Below, in pieces: positions 11,504 through 23,410 of a stretch of 64,000 nt of DNA. The position numbers were made by a program, and so were the translations under genes. The number at the start of each line of letters is the position of its first letter. Position 1 is the first letter of the stretch. Under the pieces are notes generated by a model. That model saw only the letters and a program-made list of their open reading frames with translations, was not told the origin of the DNA and did no database searches. The stretch is from assembly GCA_020137815.1 (NCBI GenBank), contig CM035355.1, forward strand, positions 3,864,750-3,928,749, read 5' to 3'. The stretch comes from Hormiphora californensis (Eukaryota > Ctenophora > Tentaculata > Cydippida > Pleurobrachiidae).

Positions 11504-14500
11504 TCTCCCTCAGGCAAGTCCAATCATCAAAGCCCAGCGCCTGGTATGTCTGACGCACCACTCCCGACCAGCCTTCAATGATAATGTGATGGCTGCATAC
11601 AAGCTCCTTAGAGATAAAGGTAAGGGTGGATGGTGGCACGAATAGATAGAGTAGACTCTTCCGGTTTAATTTGCCCTATTTATTTGGTTACGAAGTTACC
11701 CCTTGCCAGCGCGCAGAGTGTGAGGTGTCTTCGATACCAACCTATTTATAGTGACCTCGACCAAAACGCGGAGTTTTTACGTCAGCCGACCCGAAACCGG
11801 ATTAAATTTGGCCACCCGCTGGTCTCAGGGCCTCAAAATATGTCAAAATATGTCTGAATTGTCATTTGGGGTCATTTAGACCTTTTAATTACATGTAATT
11901 ACCCTTTAATTACATGTAATTACCCTTTAATTACATGTAATTACTTCCAATTACATTCCAATTACTTCAGCACCTCGAGAGCTTTCGAACGCACCCTAGA
12001 ACACCTTTCTACTCCTTCCAATTGCCGAGTTCTGTATACCCCTTATTTTGACTGTTTTTCGCGTCCTACCCCTTATAGGTTTGGGTATGGCCATCGCCAC
12101 ACTCCCTATACGTCGCGGGACCTCGAGACCTTTCCAACGAGCCATAGAACACCTCTCTACTACTTCAGGGGGCTTCAAAACTTTCACTCTAAAAATATCT
12201 ATGGTTATGGTTTTATGGTTTACCTCGACCAAAACGCGGAGTTTTTACGTCAGCCGACCCGAAACCGGATTAAATTTGGCCACCCGCTGGTCTCAGGGTC
12301 TCAGAACATGTCAAAATATGTCTGAATTATCATTTGGGGTCATGCAGACCTTTTAATTACATGTAATTACCCTTTAATTACATGTAATTACATTTTAATT
12401 ACATGTAATTACTTCCAATTACATTCCAATTACTTCAGCACCTCGAGAGCTTTCGAACGCACCCTAGAACACCTTTCTACTCCTTCTAATTGCCGAGTTC
12501 TGTATACCCCTTATTTTGACTGTTTTTCGCGTCCTACCCCTTATAGGTTTGGGTATGGCCATCGCCACACCCCCTATACGTCGCGGGACCTCGAGACCTT
12601 TCCAACGAGCCATAGAACACCTCTCTACTACTTCAGCGGGCTTCAAAACTTTCACTCTAAAAATATCTATGGTTTTATGGTTTTATGGTTTTATGGTTAC
12701 TATGGTTTTATGGTTTATGGTTACTCGACCAAAACGCGGAGTTTTTACGTCAGCCGACCCGAAACCGGATTAAATTTTGCCACCCGCTGGTCTCAGGGCC
12801 TCCAAATGTGTCAAAATATGTCTGAATTGTCATTTGGGGTCATTTAGACCTTTTAATTACATGTAATTACCCTTTAATTACATGTAATTACATTTTAATT
12901 GCATGTAATTACTTCCAATTACTTTAGCACCTCGAGAGCTTTCGAACGCACCCTAGAACACCTTTCTACTCCTTCTAATTGCCGAGTTCTGTATACCCCT
13001 TATTTTGACTGTTTTTCGCGTCCTACCCCTTATAGGTTTGGGTATGGCCATCGCCACACCCCCTATACGTCGCGGGACCTCGAGACCTTTCCAACGAGCC
13101 ATAGAACACCTCTCTACTACTTCAGGGGGCTTCAAAACTTTCACTCTAAAAATATCTATGGTTATGGTTTATGGTTAACTCGACCAAAACGCGGAGTTTT
13201 TACGTCAGCCGACCCGAAACCGGATTAAATTTGGCCACCCGCTGGTCTCAGGGCCTCAAAATATGTCAAAATATGTTTAAATTCTCATTTGGAGTCATTT
13301 AGACCTTTTAATTACATGTAATTACCCTTTAATTACATCTAATTACATTTTAATTACATGTTATTACTTCCAATTACATTCCAATTACTTCAGCACCTCG
13401 AGAGCTTTCTAACGCACCCTAGAACACCTGTCTACTCCTTCTAATTGCCGAGATCTGCATACCCCTTATTTTGACTGTTTTTCGCGTCCTACCCCTTATG
13501 GGTTTGGGTACGGCCATCGCCGCACCCCCTATACGTCGCGGGACCTCGAGACCTTTCCAACGAGCCATAGAACACCTCTCTACTACTTCAGGGGGCTTCA
13601 AAACTTTCACTCTAAAAATATCTATGGTTTTATGGTTTATGGTTTTATGGTTTTATGGTTTTTTTTTCATCTGGTATTAAGGGCCTGTCGGCTCGGCCCC
13701 GTTGTTTTAGTTTTAGGGGGGATGTTTTAGGGGGGATGGATTGAGTTTGGGTTATATTCGGGTCGGGGGGCCTTGCCAGGCCCCGAATGGTTATGGTTTT
13801 TTTTTCATCTGGTATTAAGGGCCTGTCGGCTCGGCCCCGTTGTTTTAGTTTTAGGGGGGATGTTTTAGGGGGGATGGGTTGAGTTTGGGTTATATTCGGG
13901 TCGGGGGGCCTTGCCAGGCCCCGAATGGTTTACCTCGACCAAAACGCGGAGTTTTTACGTCAGCCGACCCGAAACCGGATTAAATTTGGCCACCCGCTGG
14001 TCTCAGGGCCTCAAAATACGTCAAAATATGTTTAAATTGTCATTTGGGGCCATTTAGACCTTTTAATTACATGTAATTACCCTTTAATTACATGTAATTA
14101 CCCTTTAATTACATGTAATTACTTCCAATTACATTCCAATTACTTCAGTACCTCGAGAGCTTTCGAACGCACCCTAGAACACCTTTCTACTCCTTCCAAT
14201 TGCCGAGTTCTGTATACCCCTTATTTTGACTGTTTTTCGCGTCCTACCCCTTATAGGTTTGGGTATGGCCATCGCCACACACCCTATACGTCGCGGGACC
14301 TCGAGACCTTTCCAACGAGCCATAGAACACCTCTCTACTACTTCAGGGGGCTTCAAAACTTTCACTCTAAAAATATCTATGGTTTTATGGTTTATGGTTA
14401 TCTCGACCAAAACGCGGAGTTTTTACGTCAGCCGACCCGAAACCGGATTAAATTTTGCCACCTGCTGGTCTCAGGGCCTCCAAATATGTCAAAATATGTC

Positions 14501-17500
14501 TGAATTGTCATTTGGGGTCATTTAGACCTTTTAATTACATGTAATTACCCTTTAATTACATGTAATTACATTTTAATTACATGTAATTACTTCCAATTAC
14601 ATTCCAATTACTTCAGCACCTCGAGAGCTTTCGAACGCACCCTAGAACACCTTTCTACTCCTTCTAATTGTCGAGTTCTGTATACCCCTTATTTTGACTG
14701 TTTTTCGCGTCCTACCCCTTATAGGTTTGGGTATGGCCATCGCCACACCCCCTATACGTCGCGGGACCTCGAGACCTTTCCAACGAGCCATAGAACACCT
14801 CTCTACTACTTCAGGGGGCTTCAAAACTTTCACTCTAAAAATATCTATGGTTATGGTTTTATGGTTTTATGGTTTATGGTTTTTTTTTCATCTGGTATTA
14901 AGGGCCTGTCGGCTCGGCCCTGTTGTTTTAGTTTTAGGGGGGATGTTTTAGGGGGGATGGGTTGAGTTTGGGTTAGATTCGGGTCGGGGGGCCTTGCCAG
15001 GCCCCGAATGGTTATGGTTATGGTTTTTTTTTCATCTGGTATTAAGGGTACGCTAACCAAAATTTTTTTTCGAGTGCAGGGAAATCTCTCACCGTAGGGT
15101 TGTAGGCCATGCCAAGGAGACCTCAAATATGCAATTTGAGCTCTCAAGTCGAATTCATATTTTTGCTACAGCTGCTTGAAAAATGAACTGAAAATAAGTT
15201 TTTGGCATCTTAAAAATACATTTGTAAAGATAGGATCATAAAAATTTGTGGATTTGAAGAGGACAAAGAGGTGAGTAGCCACAAAAATTTTTTTTGAAAT
15301 TCGAGCTGATTTTCGGTCCTGAGGTGGATTTCTTTTTTTCCACTTTAACGCCCTATTTGGCAAAGTTCCGAAAACATGTGAAAGCTGTAAATTGGTGAAA
15401 AGTTGCGTCTAACGATTATCTAAGTGGCCATAAATTTTGGGCGTGTCCTTATTTGAGATAAGCTGTACAGAGTTTTTTTTGTGAAAGCCGTCATTTCAGA
15501 AATAAATAAATTCCCTGTATCTCAAAAACGGTTGATCGTAGAGACCTGAGACTATGCTTAAACGATTCAGAAGGTCCGATTTTGGGGGGGTCTTCTGAGA
15601 GACATTTTGCTCCTACTTCAACCGTTTTTGCTGTAATTGCGAAAAACAAATTCTATGAAAAGGGCAAAAGCTAAACTCCAATATCCTGTAATTAGGGAAT
15701 TTTAGCTAAGAAAGGACCGAAACTATGGAAAAATGTTTAACAAGCTAATTCCTTCACTATTTGGTCCATATGGGTCCCTATAATCATCAAAAACAAAATC
15801 ACAAAAAATCCACGATGGCGAAGATGGGTTTTTGTTTTTCGCAATTACAGCAAAAACGGTTGAAGTAGGAGCAAAATGTATCTCAGAAGACCCCCCCAAA
15901 ATCGGACCTTCTGAATCGTTTAAGCATAGTCTCAGGTCTCTACGATCAACCGTTTTTGAGATACAGGGAATTTATTTATTTCTGAAATGACGGCTTTCAC
16001 AAAAAAAAACTCTGTACAGCTTATCTCAAATAAGGACACGCCCAAAATTTATGGCCACTTAGATAATCGTTAGACGCAACTTTTCACCAATTTACAGCTT
16101 TCACATGTTTTCGGAACTTTGCCAAATAGGGCGTTAAAGTGGAAAAAAAGAAATCCACCTCAGGACCGGAAATCAGCTCGAATTTCAAAAAAATTTTTTG
16201 TGGCTACTCACCTCTTTGTCCTCTTCAAATCCACAAATTTTTATGATCCTATCTTTACAAATGTATTTTTAAGATGCCAAAAACTTATTTTCAGTTCATT
16301 TTTCAAGCAGCTGTAGCAAAAATATGAATTCGACTTGAGAGCTCAAATTGCATATTTGAGGTCTCCTTGGCATGGCATACAACCCTACGGTGAGAGATTT
16401 CCCTGCACTCGAAAAAAAATTTTGGTTAGCGTACCCTTAAGGGCCTGTCGGCTCGGCCCCGTTGTTTTAGTTTTAGGGGGGATGTTTTAGGGGGGATGGG
16501 TTGAGTTTGGGTTATATTCGGGTCGGGGGGCCTTGCCAGGCCCCGAATGGTTTTATGGTTTTTTTTTCATCTGGTATTAAGGGCCTGTCGGCTCGGCCCC
16601 GTTGTTTTAGTGTTAGGGGGGATGTTTTAGGGGGGATGGGTTGAGTTTGGGTTATATTCGGGTCGGGGGGCCTTGCCAGGCCCCGAATCCCCGCGATCGA
16701 GTAGGACACAACGATGAGGTTGCGATTTGCATTGAATTTCACAATTGTAGTGTGTGAATTATTATTTACGAACCCAGGAATATGCTCTGAACTGTTTCTC
16801 TCCATTTCCAGGGCTCAATGGAAAGGTTCATAATGAGTTGCTAAAGGGACTGTGTAATGGACTACCTCCCGTTGTAACAGAGCGGCTCATGGAAAAACTT
16901 GGTAAAACACATTTTATAACTTCGACGGACAGGAAATTTACTATTTACTATTACTTTTTCGGTACTACCCGCATCCTCCGGCAGGTGCACAGTTGCTCGA
17001 CAGTCTATTTCTGGCTGCTATTTCTGGCTGCTATTTCTGGCTGCTATTTCTGGCTGCTATTTCTGGCTGCTATTTCTGGCTGCTATTTCTGGCTGCTATT
17101 TCTGGCTGCAAGACCTATTTCTGGCTGCAAGACCTATTTCTGGCTGCAAGCAGCCAGAAATAGATTTAGCAGCCAGAAATAGATTTTAGCAGCCAGAAAT
17201 AGGGTTTCTCTCACGTGATCTCTCTATCTCTGTATGGGATACGGGAGACGAATCGGTGAAATGATTCGGTATCTGCAACTAATTGGGTATGGGATACGGG
17301 AAACGAATCGGTGAAGTGATTCGGTATCTGCAACTAATTGGGTATGGGATATGAGAGGCACCTCTTTTGTTTTACCGGTCCCCTAGCTCCCAACTTGAAA
17401 TTTACGCCATCGAATATGTGTTATCACACCCATTGCGTCAAATCACCGATAAACTGATCTCATATCACGCTGTGTAATATGTCGGGATAGCATAACCGAT

Positions 17501-19983
17501 AAACATATCTCTTATAGTGTAACTTTTCATGCCTCGTGTCACAAACAAGGTCGGTGGGACCCATTATGACAATCCATTATAAAATGCCAAATTTTTGACG
17601 TCAAGGCATCGCAATCAATTATGCCGCCACCGGACAGTTCCTATACCTTCTCTCCCACGAAACGACAAAACCACGAACACTCCTTGATCGGGGACAACAT
17701 CGAGTAGGAGCCTCGACATTTGCTCCCTCTGTATGGAGGGAAGACACCAGCTTCAGGCCTGCCCTCTGAACAGGCCCACATCTCCGCTCCGGATCCTGCG
17801 GCGTTTCAACCTGTGTGCCTGCCGGGAGGTATCGAGGACCGTAAACCTGGATCTGAATACGCACCATAGTGGACCAGTTCCTATACGACCACCATCTTCC
17901 TCGCCAACACGTCCAGCAGCAGCGCCCGACTGAGGACAACACCATACTCGATCTGCAACTAATTTGGCAGGTCCCGTATCCCATACCCAATTAGTTGCAG
18001 ATACCGAATCATTTCACCGACTCGTCTCCCGTATGCCATACCCAATTAGTTGCAGATACCGAATTACTTCACCGATTCGTTTCTCGTATCCCATACAGAG
18101 ATAGAGAGATCACGTGAGAGAAACCCTATTTCTGGCTGCTAAAATCTATTTCTGGCTGCTAAAATCTATTTCTGGCTGCTAAATCTATTTCTGGCTGCTT
18201 GCAGCCAGAAATAGGTCTAGCAGCCAGAAATAGGTCTTGCAGCCAGAAATAGCAGCCAGAAATAGCAGCCAGAAATAGCAGCCAGAAATAGCAGCCAGAA
18301 ATAGACTGTCGAGCAACTGTGCACCTGCCCATCCTCCATATCCTTAAATCGATAGTGTTTACGCAGTGAATACAGAGCGAATGCAGAGTGAATGCAGAGC
18401 GAATGCAGAGCGAATGCAGAGTGAATGCAGAGCGAATGCAGAGTGAATGCAGAGCGAATGCAGAGTGAATGCAGAGTGAATGCAGAGTGGTTCCAGAGTG
18501 AATACGCAGTGAATGCAGAGTGAATACGCAATCATTGGTAATATCCTACCAGAACTAGAATGCCGTAAATACGCAGTGATAAAAAAATCGGATATTGTTG
18601 CTACAATTGGTAGGATATTACCAATGATTGCGTATTCACTCTGCATTCACTGCGTATTCACTCTGGAACCACTCTGCATTCACTCTGCATTCACTCTGCA
18701 TTCACTCTGCATTCACTCTGCATTCGCTCTGCATTCACTCTGCATTCACTCTGCATTCGCTCTGCATTCACTCTGCATTCGCTCTGTATTCACTGCGTAA
18801 ACACTATCGATTTAAGGATATGGAGGATGCGGGTAGTACCACTTTTTCATTGTTAGTTTTACCCTTTCTTATGATAACCCAAGCTCTCCCTGCAATGATA
18901 ACAGTGCTGCTTGCAGTCAAAATACGGTAACGCAAAATACAGTAAGGAGACGCGCACGGTGCATAACGCGCGGCAAAAAGTTCATGTGTCAGCACGTACT
19001 AGCGCCCTGATTGGTCACGGTTGCGCGTCGTCTTACTGTATCTTCGTTTTCCATTACCGTTTTGCCACTACAAGCGACCGTGTAACCCATCCCCTCCCTC
19101 CCTGTAGCCTGTAAAGAGATGGATGCAGTACCTCATCTATTGTTCTACAACAATGTACTGACTTGTCTGGTGTGTCACGACTACAAGAAACACTCTGAAC
19201 TACTTTACAGGTACAGCATTGTGTGTTTAGTTGAGATGATTAGGACCCCCCTCCACCCTCCAAGCAAGCCAAGGGAGGGTGTGATTGATGAGACACCCAT
19301 GAAATTTGGACTTTGTTAGCTGCAAAAATGCAGAACTACACCGATTTAGTGTAGTTCTGCATTTTTGTGCTAGCTCCTACGAAAGTGGTCGAGCAATTTC
19401 AAAAAGCGACTTTGTTAGCTGGTAACCAGCTAAGCTTGTAAAACTTATCATTACCCCTGGTACCCAGTTAGTACCACTCATTATTTTCACAGAGAGTTGG
19501 GTACCTTATCTGATAGAGGGGTGTGTGAGGCTCTACTCCAACTCCTAGCAGACCACCTTGACAGCGCCAGTAAATATGAACTATCTTCAACTCAGGTATT
19601 GGTAGAGCTTTTTCTTAAATTCTAGGTTATCTTTTTACGTACTGTAGTACATAGTGGTACATGGTGTTGTGTGGCTCACACCGCTCTGTGATGGTTCGGG
19701 TGATATTTTAGTGTCAATCTACATCTTACCAAACAAACGCGTACCGGTACTGTCTGGCGGCGCCAAACTCCTGTTTCGATTCTCAGTGCACTCAGATCAG
19801 GTCGGCGCAGCCAGACAGTACCGGTGTACTATTCTGATATATTCTGACCCAGCAATATCCCCCAACTAGGTTGGTCGAGCGATTCTCTCTGCCAAGAGCT
19901 ACGGCCAGCAGTTCATTAGTTCTGACGAGTTTGTCGTGTGTGCCTTGGACACTTTTGTGGACGTAATACAGACACCCCCATAG
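10732..19983 (+). CDS. TPGS1: Tubulin polyglutamylase complex subunit 1, 232 aa
   Basis: TPGS1 is a non-catalytic subunit of the tubulin polyglutamylase complex, which adds glutamate side chains to tubulin in axonemes and neurons. Exons: 10732-10833, 11084-11164, 11514-11619, 16812-16901, 19108-19210, 19493-19595, 19870-19983 (699 nt, phases consistent). The start EEYFEKVGVAGAVREVVSLL followed by ENRPKDPITFLSQFF is typical of the family's N-terminal region; SRPAFNDNVMAAYKLL and an LLFYNNVLTCLVCHDYKK stretch follow. Human TPGS1 has about 290 residues; this one has shorter ends. Introns 3 (5.2 kb) and 4 (2.2 kb) are filled with satellite and transposons. A possible ATTAAA poly(A) signal follows 17 nt after the stop (20000-20005). 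Confidence 0.85.
11451..11510. repeat. (CT)n/(CTAT)n microsatellite
   Basis: Pyrimidine run just before TPGS1 exon 3; it also serves as the polypyrimidine tract of that acceptor. Confidence 0.85.
11756..14885. repeat. Satellite-like tandem array of a roughly 470-bp unit, six copies
   Basis: Units begin with CTCGACCAAAACGCGGAG at 11756, 12224, 12724, 13179, 13934 and 14402 (spacing 455-500; 755 where a 130-bp repeat is inserted twice). Each unit holds two or three copies of the perfect palindrome AATTACATGTAATT, a conserved GC-rich core (CCTATACGTCGCGGGACCTC) and a variable TATGGTTT tail that explains the length differences. The array lies in TPGS1 intron 3. The short open frames in it (about 63 codons on both strands) repeat with the unit and are not genes. 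Confidence 0.93.
13667..16690. repeat. Five copies of a roughly 130-bp GC-rich repeat
   Basis: Units run from TCATCTGGTATTAAGGGCC to GCCAGGCCCCGAATGG. Starts are near 13667, 13803, 14886, 15030 (split by the 1.39-kb element, resuming at 16437) and 16567. They are joined by TATGGTTT tracts like those of the satellite, so both repeat types probably expanded together. Confidence 0.85.
15046..16436. mobile_element. 1.39-kb palindromic element with TTAA target duplication, copy 1
   Basis: The ends GGGTACGCTAACC and GGTTAGCGTACCC are flanked by TTAA (15042-15045, 16437-16440). The arms are about 605 nt each (15046-15650 and 15831-16436) with a 180-nt loop. It interrupts a 130-bp repeat unit exactly at its TTAA, and intact sister units show the empty site GGTATTAAGGGCC. 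TTAA duplication is the piggyBac hallmark, but termini starting GGG rather than CCC are unusual, so the superfamily is uncertain. It is non-coding and non-autonomous. It lies in TPGS1 intron 3. Confidence 0.92.
16961..18840. mobile_element. hAT-like foldback element, copy 2, interrupted by a nested element
   Basis: Same family as 7214-8246: ends GGTACTACCCGCATCC and complement, arms of 11-bp GCAGAGTGAAT units. It is flanked by exact 8-bp duplications ACTTTTTC (16953-16960, 18841-18848). Its left arm is split after 19 bp by the element at 16980-18329. It lies in TPGS1 intron 4. Confidence 0.9.
16980..18329. mobile_element. Nested 1.35-kb inverted-repeat element with 8-bp target duplication
   Basis: The ends GGCAGGTGCACAGTTGC and complement are flanked by the 8-bp direct repeat CATCCTCC (16972-16979, 18330-18337), which restores the host element when removed. 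The arms contain 13-bp tandem units CTATTTCTGGCTG and copies of a TATGGGATACGGGA unit. The roughly 600-bp centre (17350-17950) is non-repetitive but has no convincing gene. It is younger than the element it interrupts. Confidence 0.9.
18918..19085. repeat. MITE-like repeat shared with 62275-62450
   Basis: It contains CAGTAAGGAGACGCGC, GCACGTACTAGCGCCCTGATTGG and CCACTACAAGCGACCG, all found in the opposite orientation at 62275-62450. It lies just before TPGS1 exon 5. Short end-to-end similarity around ACTACAAGCG suggests terminal inverted repeats. Confidence 0.65.
19322..19366. repeat. Perfect 20-bp hairpin in TPGS1 intron 5
   Basis: The arm GCAAAAATGCAGAACTACAC pairs with GTGTAGTTCTGCATTTTTG(T)GC around a 7-nt loop. 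It is in an intron on the gene's strand. It may be a microMITE or a microRNA-like hairpin; nothing else distinguishes these. Confidence 0.6.
19741..19829. repeat. 89-bp inverted repeat in TPGS1 intron 6
   Basis: The ends GTACCGGTACTGTCTGGC and GCCAGACAGTACCGGTGTAC are complementary over about 17 bp. It is probably a small MITE. Confidence 0.6.
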
Positions 19984-20600
19984 ATAGAGCAGGGCAGATA
20001 TTAAAGAGCAATCATCACGGTATGCAGATTTATATCAACCACAACACACCCTTGTACAGGGGGGGGGGGGAGGGAAACAAACGCTATCCAGATTAATGTT
20101 TAGGCTATGGGGTATGATGTAGTTCACATATGTAACTCGGTCTATCTCTTTCTCGTAATCTTCTTTCTAAGCATTTCAGTTTGTCTAAGATAATGTACGT
20201 AGAGGTCCAATCCTTCTCCCGATAAATGCGTTGTAAAGTGTCGAGTTGGTATTTAAATTTGAAGCTAGGATAAGTTGTGGGGTGTAGCATTATTTTTATA
20301 TGTTCTACTTGCACCAGACCTGTCAAGAACGTGTCAAGTTCCCCATGTCCAGTTTCGATAAAGTTTGGTGAATTATATACCTCCGTATAGTTGTCAGTTT
20401 AGGACATCTCAAAATAGATACTCAATTTCATTTAATTGGAATAACATCTCAACGAAACGAAGATTTTTCAATCGAATTTTAGTGCAACATACATTATATA
20501 ATCATGGGCTCATAAAAACGGTTAATGACTATATTTGTCACTTCTCATTTCCAAAACCATTAGTTCTCCGAAAATTTAAAACAATCCTCTTGATGGTTCC
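19984..20600. other. Short intergenic region between convergent genes
   Basis: It holds a G(12) homopolymer near 20059-20070 and otherwise AT-rich sequence; a 73-codon minus-strand open frame at 20105-20326 has no support. TPGS1 and the downstream minus-strand gene converge here. Confidence 0.5.
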
Positions 20601-21924
20601 TTAATCCTCGTCGATTACAAGGTGCATTTCGTGAGCAGTAATCTGGCTGAACACCCCAGAACTCTCGCAGGAACAGGGTAGCCGCTTGTGGGTCCAGGTC
20701 TGCTTGTAGGGCACCGATGATTGGTATCGAAACAGTAGAGCTGAACACTTCACTTTCTTTCCGGCCGGGGCGTTACACATGTACTCCGCTTCTGTCGTGC
20801 TTTCCTCAGTCCGCTCAGTTCCGGATGAGTATTCATAGCTGGTAGAGATCTTGGTAGATACCTTACCATCATTTATGATTGGAATTCCAATAGAGAACTC
20901 TGTTCCGATAGTCACATTTGCCCCCGCTTTTTGGGTGAAACTGGTTGACTCAATCAGGGTCTCTCTCACCATGAACCTGCTATTCTGCTCAGTAGTCCCG
21001 TCCGAATTGTCTATCCGCTGATAGGCCACTGTCTCCGGGGGAAACTCGTGAACCAATGCTTCATCAACCTGGTACTCAACATTCTCTAGCTCGTAATCCT
21101 CCATATTCAAGTCCTTACTGCAGTCACACTCAATATTGTTACAGTCCGTCATACACATTTCCACCTGGAATTTCTTGTTTGTATTTTCTGTCAGAATCTG
21201 TATAACACGCACGTGAATTTGAGCCGCGGCGCGGCGCATCTGCACGTGCGGTTTTTCTGTTAAGACATTGCTGAACTACAGTGAACCACTCCCAGGAGTT
21301 ACACTCGGTTCGGTCCACATCAGCAGTTCCATCGGGCTGTGCAGACAGATACTTGCCATGTATGGACTTTAGGGAGATCTTGTTCTCATATTGGGATACC
21401 TTGAACAGCTCCCAGCTACTAGCTGCCCCTCGGTTCCACTCCAGCCTATTTCTATAAGGGGTCGCTGCTAGGTACTTGCCATGGGCTGATTTCAGGAAAA
21501 ACGTGTCCTTCCCGAACTGCTCAAACTTGATTCTTTCCCAGCCACCATACCCAGTCCTATCCCAGTCGACGGAGCCATCGGGCTGGGCACTCAGAAACTT
21601 TCCATGAACTGATTTCAAGCCGATTGTATCACAGGCAAAGTACCCCCCACACGGCACGTATGTTGTTTCCCCAGAAGTGCTGTCCTGTAGTACCATGTCC
21701 TTCCGAAGGGTGTAACTCCCCCCATTCTCCCGGGTTACACCCATACAATCCTCCCTCTCCAGACATGCTGCTTTGGCGCTGCTCAGGGTTGGATAGGAAT
21801 GTGTTCCTGAGGAGTATGTGGAAAGGTATTTGTTGTCATATTGACACCATTGTGACACGCCTTTTCCAGATATTGTTGCGAACACTACCACCGTCAGAAA
21901 GAGCAGACTCCTTAAACATGCCAT
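20601..21924 (-). CDS. Secreted fascin-like beta-trefoil plus aerolysin-like pore-forming protein
   Basis: Minus-strand exon 21924-21246, then a proposed 58-nt intron (21245-21188), then 21187-20601; together about 421 residues. The N-terminus (MACLRSLLFLTVVVFATIS) is a signal peptide. Residues about 25-78 hold paired cysteines in a PAN/apple-like pattern. Three repeats of an LKSxHGKYLSAQPDG-type unit follow, as in fascin-like trefoils that bind sugars or actin. The second part has EFPPETVAYQ and long Ser/Thr-rich alternating stretches (TKISTSYEYSSGTERTEEST) typical of aerolysin/natterin-type beta-pore proteins. Such proteins usually serve defence or feeding. The first frame stops at 21139, so the link depends on a weak GTGCAG donor; a frameshift is the alternative. 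A potential TATA-like word lies near 21980. Confidence 0.75.
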
Positions 21925-23410
21925 GTGAGATGGTCCTGCTATGCAAGATGGGTTATTATAACAAGTACTGGGACAGAATATATTTTATGGCTTATACCAC
22001 AATGTTAAGAATATTAAAAAACTGCTCTATAAACTAAGTAGTCGATAGAAAATGAACAACTATTTACTCAAGCAACTATGAAAAACGAGCACCTTGCGAT
22101 AGTAGATTTGAGCACCTTGCGATAGTACACTTGAATATGTGGGGTATTCGTGCAATACAAGGAACAAACGCCTAAATCTTTTGAAGGTCCACAGAGGCGG
22201 TCCACCCTTTCGCAAACACGAGAGTCGAGAGACTTCCTGAGATTGGTGAACCTATTATATACCCACCTTGGGCAATTTACTACTATTTATAACGATATGT
22301 TCTCAATAGTTGTCGCCTCGTTACTGTCAGAGCATTGGCCTGGAAGGCTCGTTATATGGCCGTGCATTGTCTCTAAATAGGACCTTGTTTGTCCGGCCCA
22401 TTGTCAAATCGATTGTGTAGCTATGGAAAGTTGAAGCCTCGTTACTCAACATTGAATGGTTGTAAGCCATATAATAGTACGTATGTGATTGTTACCTCTG
22501 CGGAACCTGCCAGAGATGGGTAGTCCCTGAAGACAGCGGGGCTAGTACCGGCGATATAGATGAAATCAATATACGCGATTAGTTATCTTCATATCTCGTA
22601 TCGATGGTTGTCAATTCATGAATGCTTCGAACGTTTAGGTGGAGTGAATTAACTCGTCAAGTCGGGATACATCATGGTACGCATATATCGAACACTTATT
22701 AAACGTACAACCATACAAGATGAAAATCGATTATAACTTCATTCTAACCAGACACTTTTTGACGGGATTAGAGGGTGGTCTTCTCTCTCCATTGCCTTCC
22801 CCCTCTTGGGCGTTATTATCGATATATTCTAAAGAAGGTGAGAACTAGAAGTAGGAAGTTGTGAGCCGTGGGGTGGTTAAAGTGGTAAAATTAAAACACG
22901 ACAAATTAAATGTAGTGGTATCAGCAACGGCTACAACAGCAATATAACGTTACAATCTACAATAACAGATATAAAATATAGAACTCTCATCAACTAACTG
23001 AGTCAGAGTGGTTGAGAAAATCCGATGTTTTATGTTTTCTTGGCCTCTTATATTATAGTGATATGTCACCCTAGATCAATGAAATTTAATGCTCAAGCAA
23101 GAGTTGACATCTAAAAACCATGTAAATAAAATGTTTATACTATCTGTGTATATTTATCTAAATTAATATTTTTCTCACTCTATTAAAATGCTATTTAATT
23201 TCGTTGAAAATTAAACTCGTTGATCCCTAATGATGATACAGTTCCCTTTCACTTCTCAACATTGTAACATTAAATAATAACACCAATCCAAGAAATTTGG
23301 ATGAAGAACATTCCAAAAATAGCTTTCTATTTTCTTTTAACGAAAGGAAAGCATTTAAATCTTAAAACATACAGACGAGAGAGACTTTTCAAATAATCAA
23401 ACTAGCTTCG
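21925..23410. other. Intergenic, no gene seen
   Basis: Mostly AT-rich sequence. At 22086-22130 a 23-bp word (GAGCACCTTGCGATAGTA) is repeated twice in tandem. A truncated copy of the dispersed CTGTCAGAGCATTGGCCTGACAG hairpin is at 22324-22343. Confidence 0.5.

Noticed and set aside
11996..14833. Family of similar 63-78-codon frames on both strands
   Set aside because: They recur once per satellite unit on both strands and have no splice or start context; they follow from the repeat.
11756..14885. Possible CRISPR-like array
   Set aside because: Units are about 470 bp and fully tandem with no unique spacers, and the genome is eukaryotic.
18804..19320. Open frames around TPGS1 exon 5
   Set aside because: They overlap a MITE and the true exon 19108-19210, which is defined by splice sites and phase.
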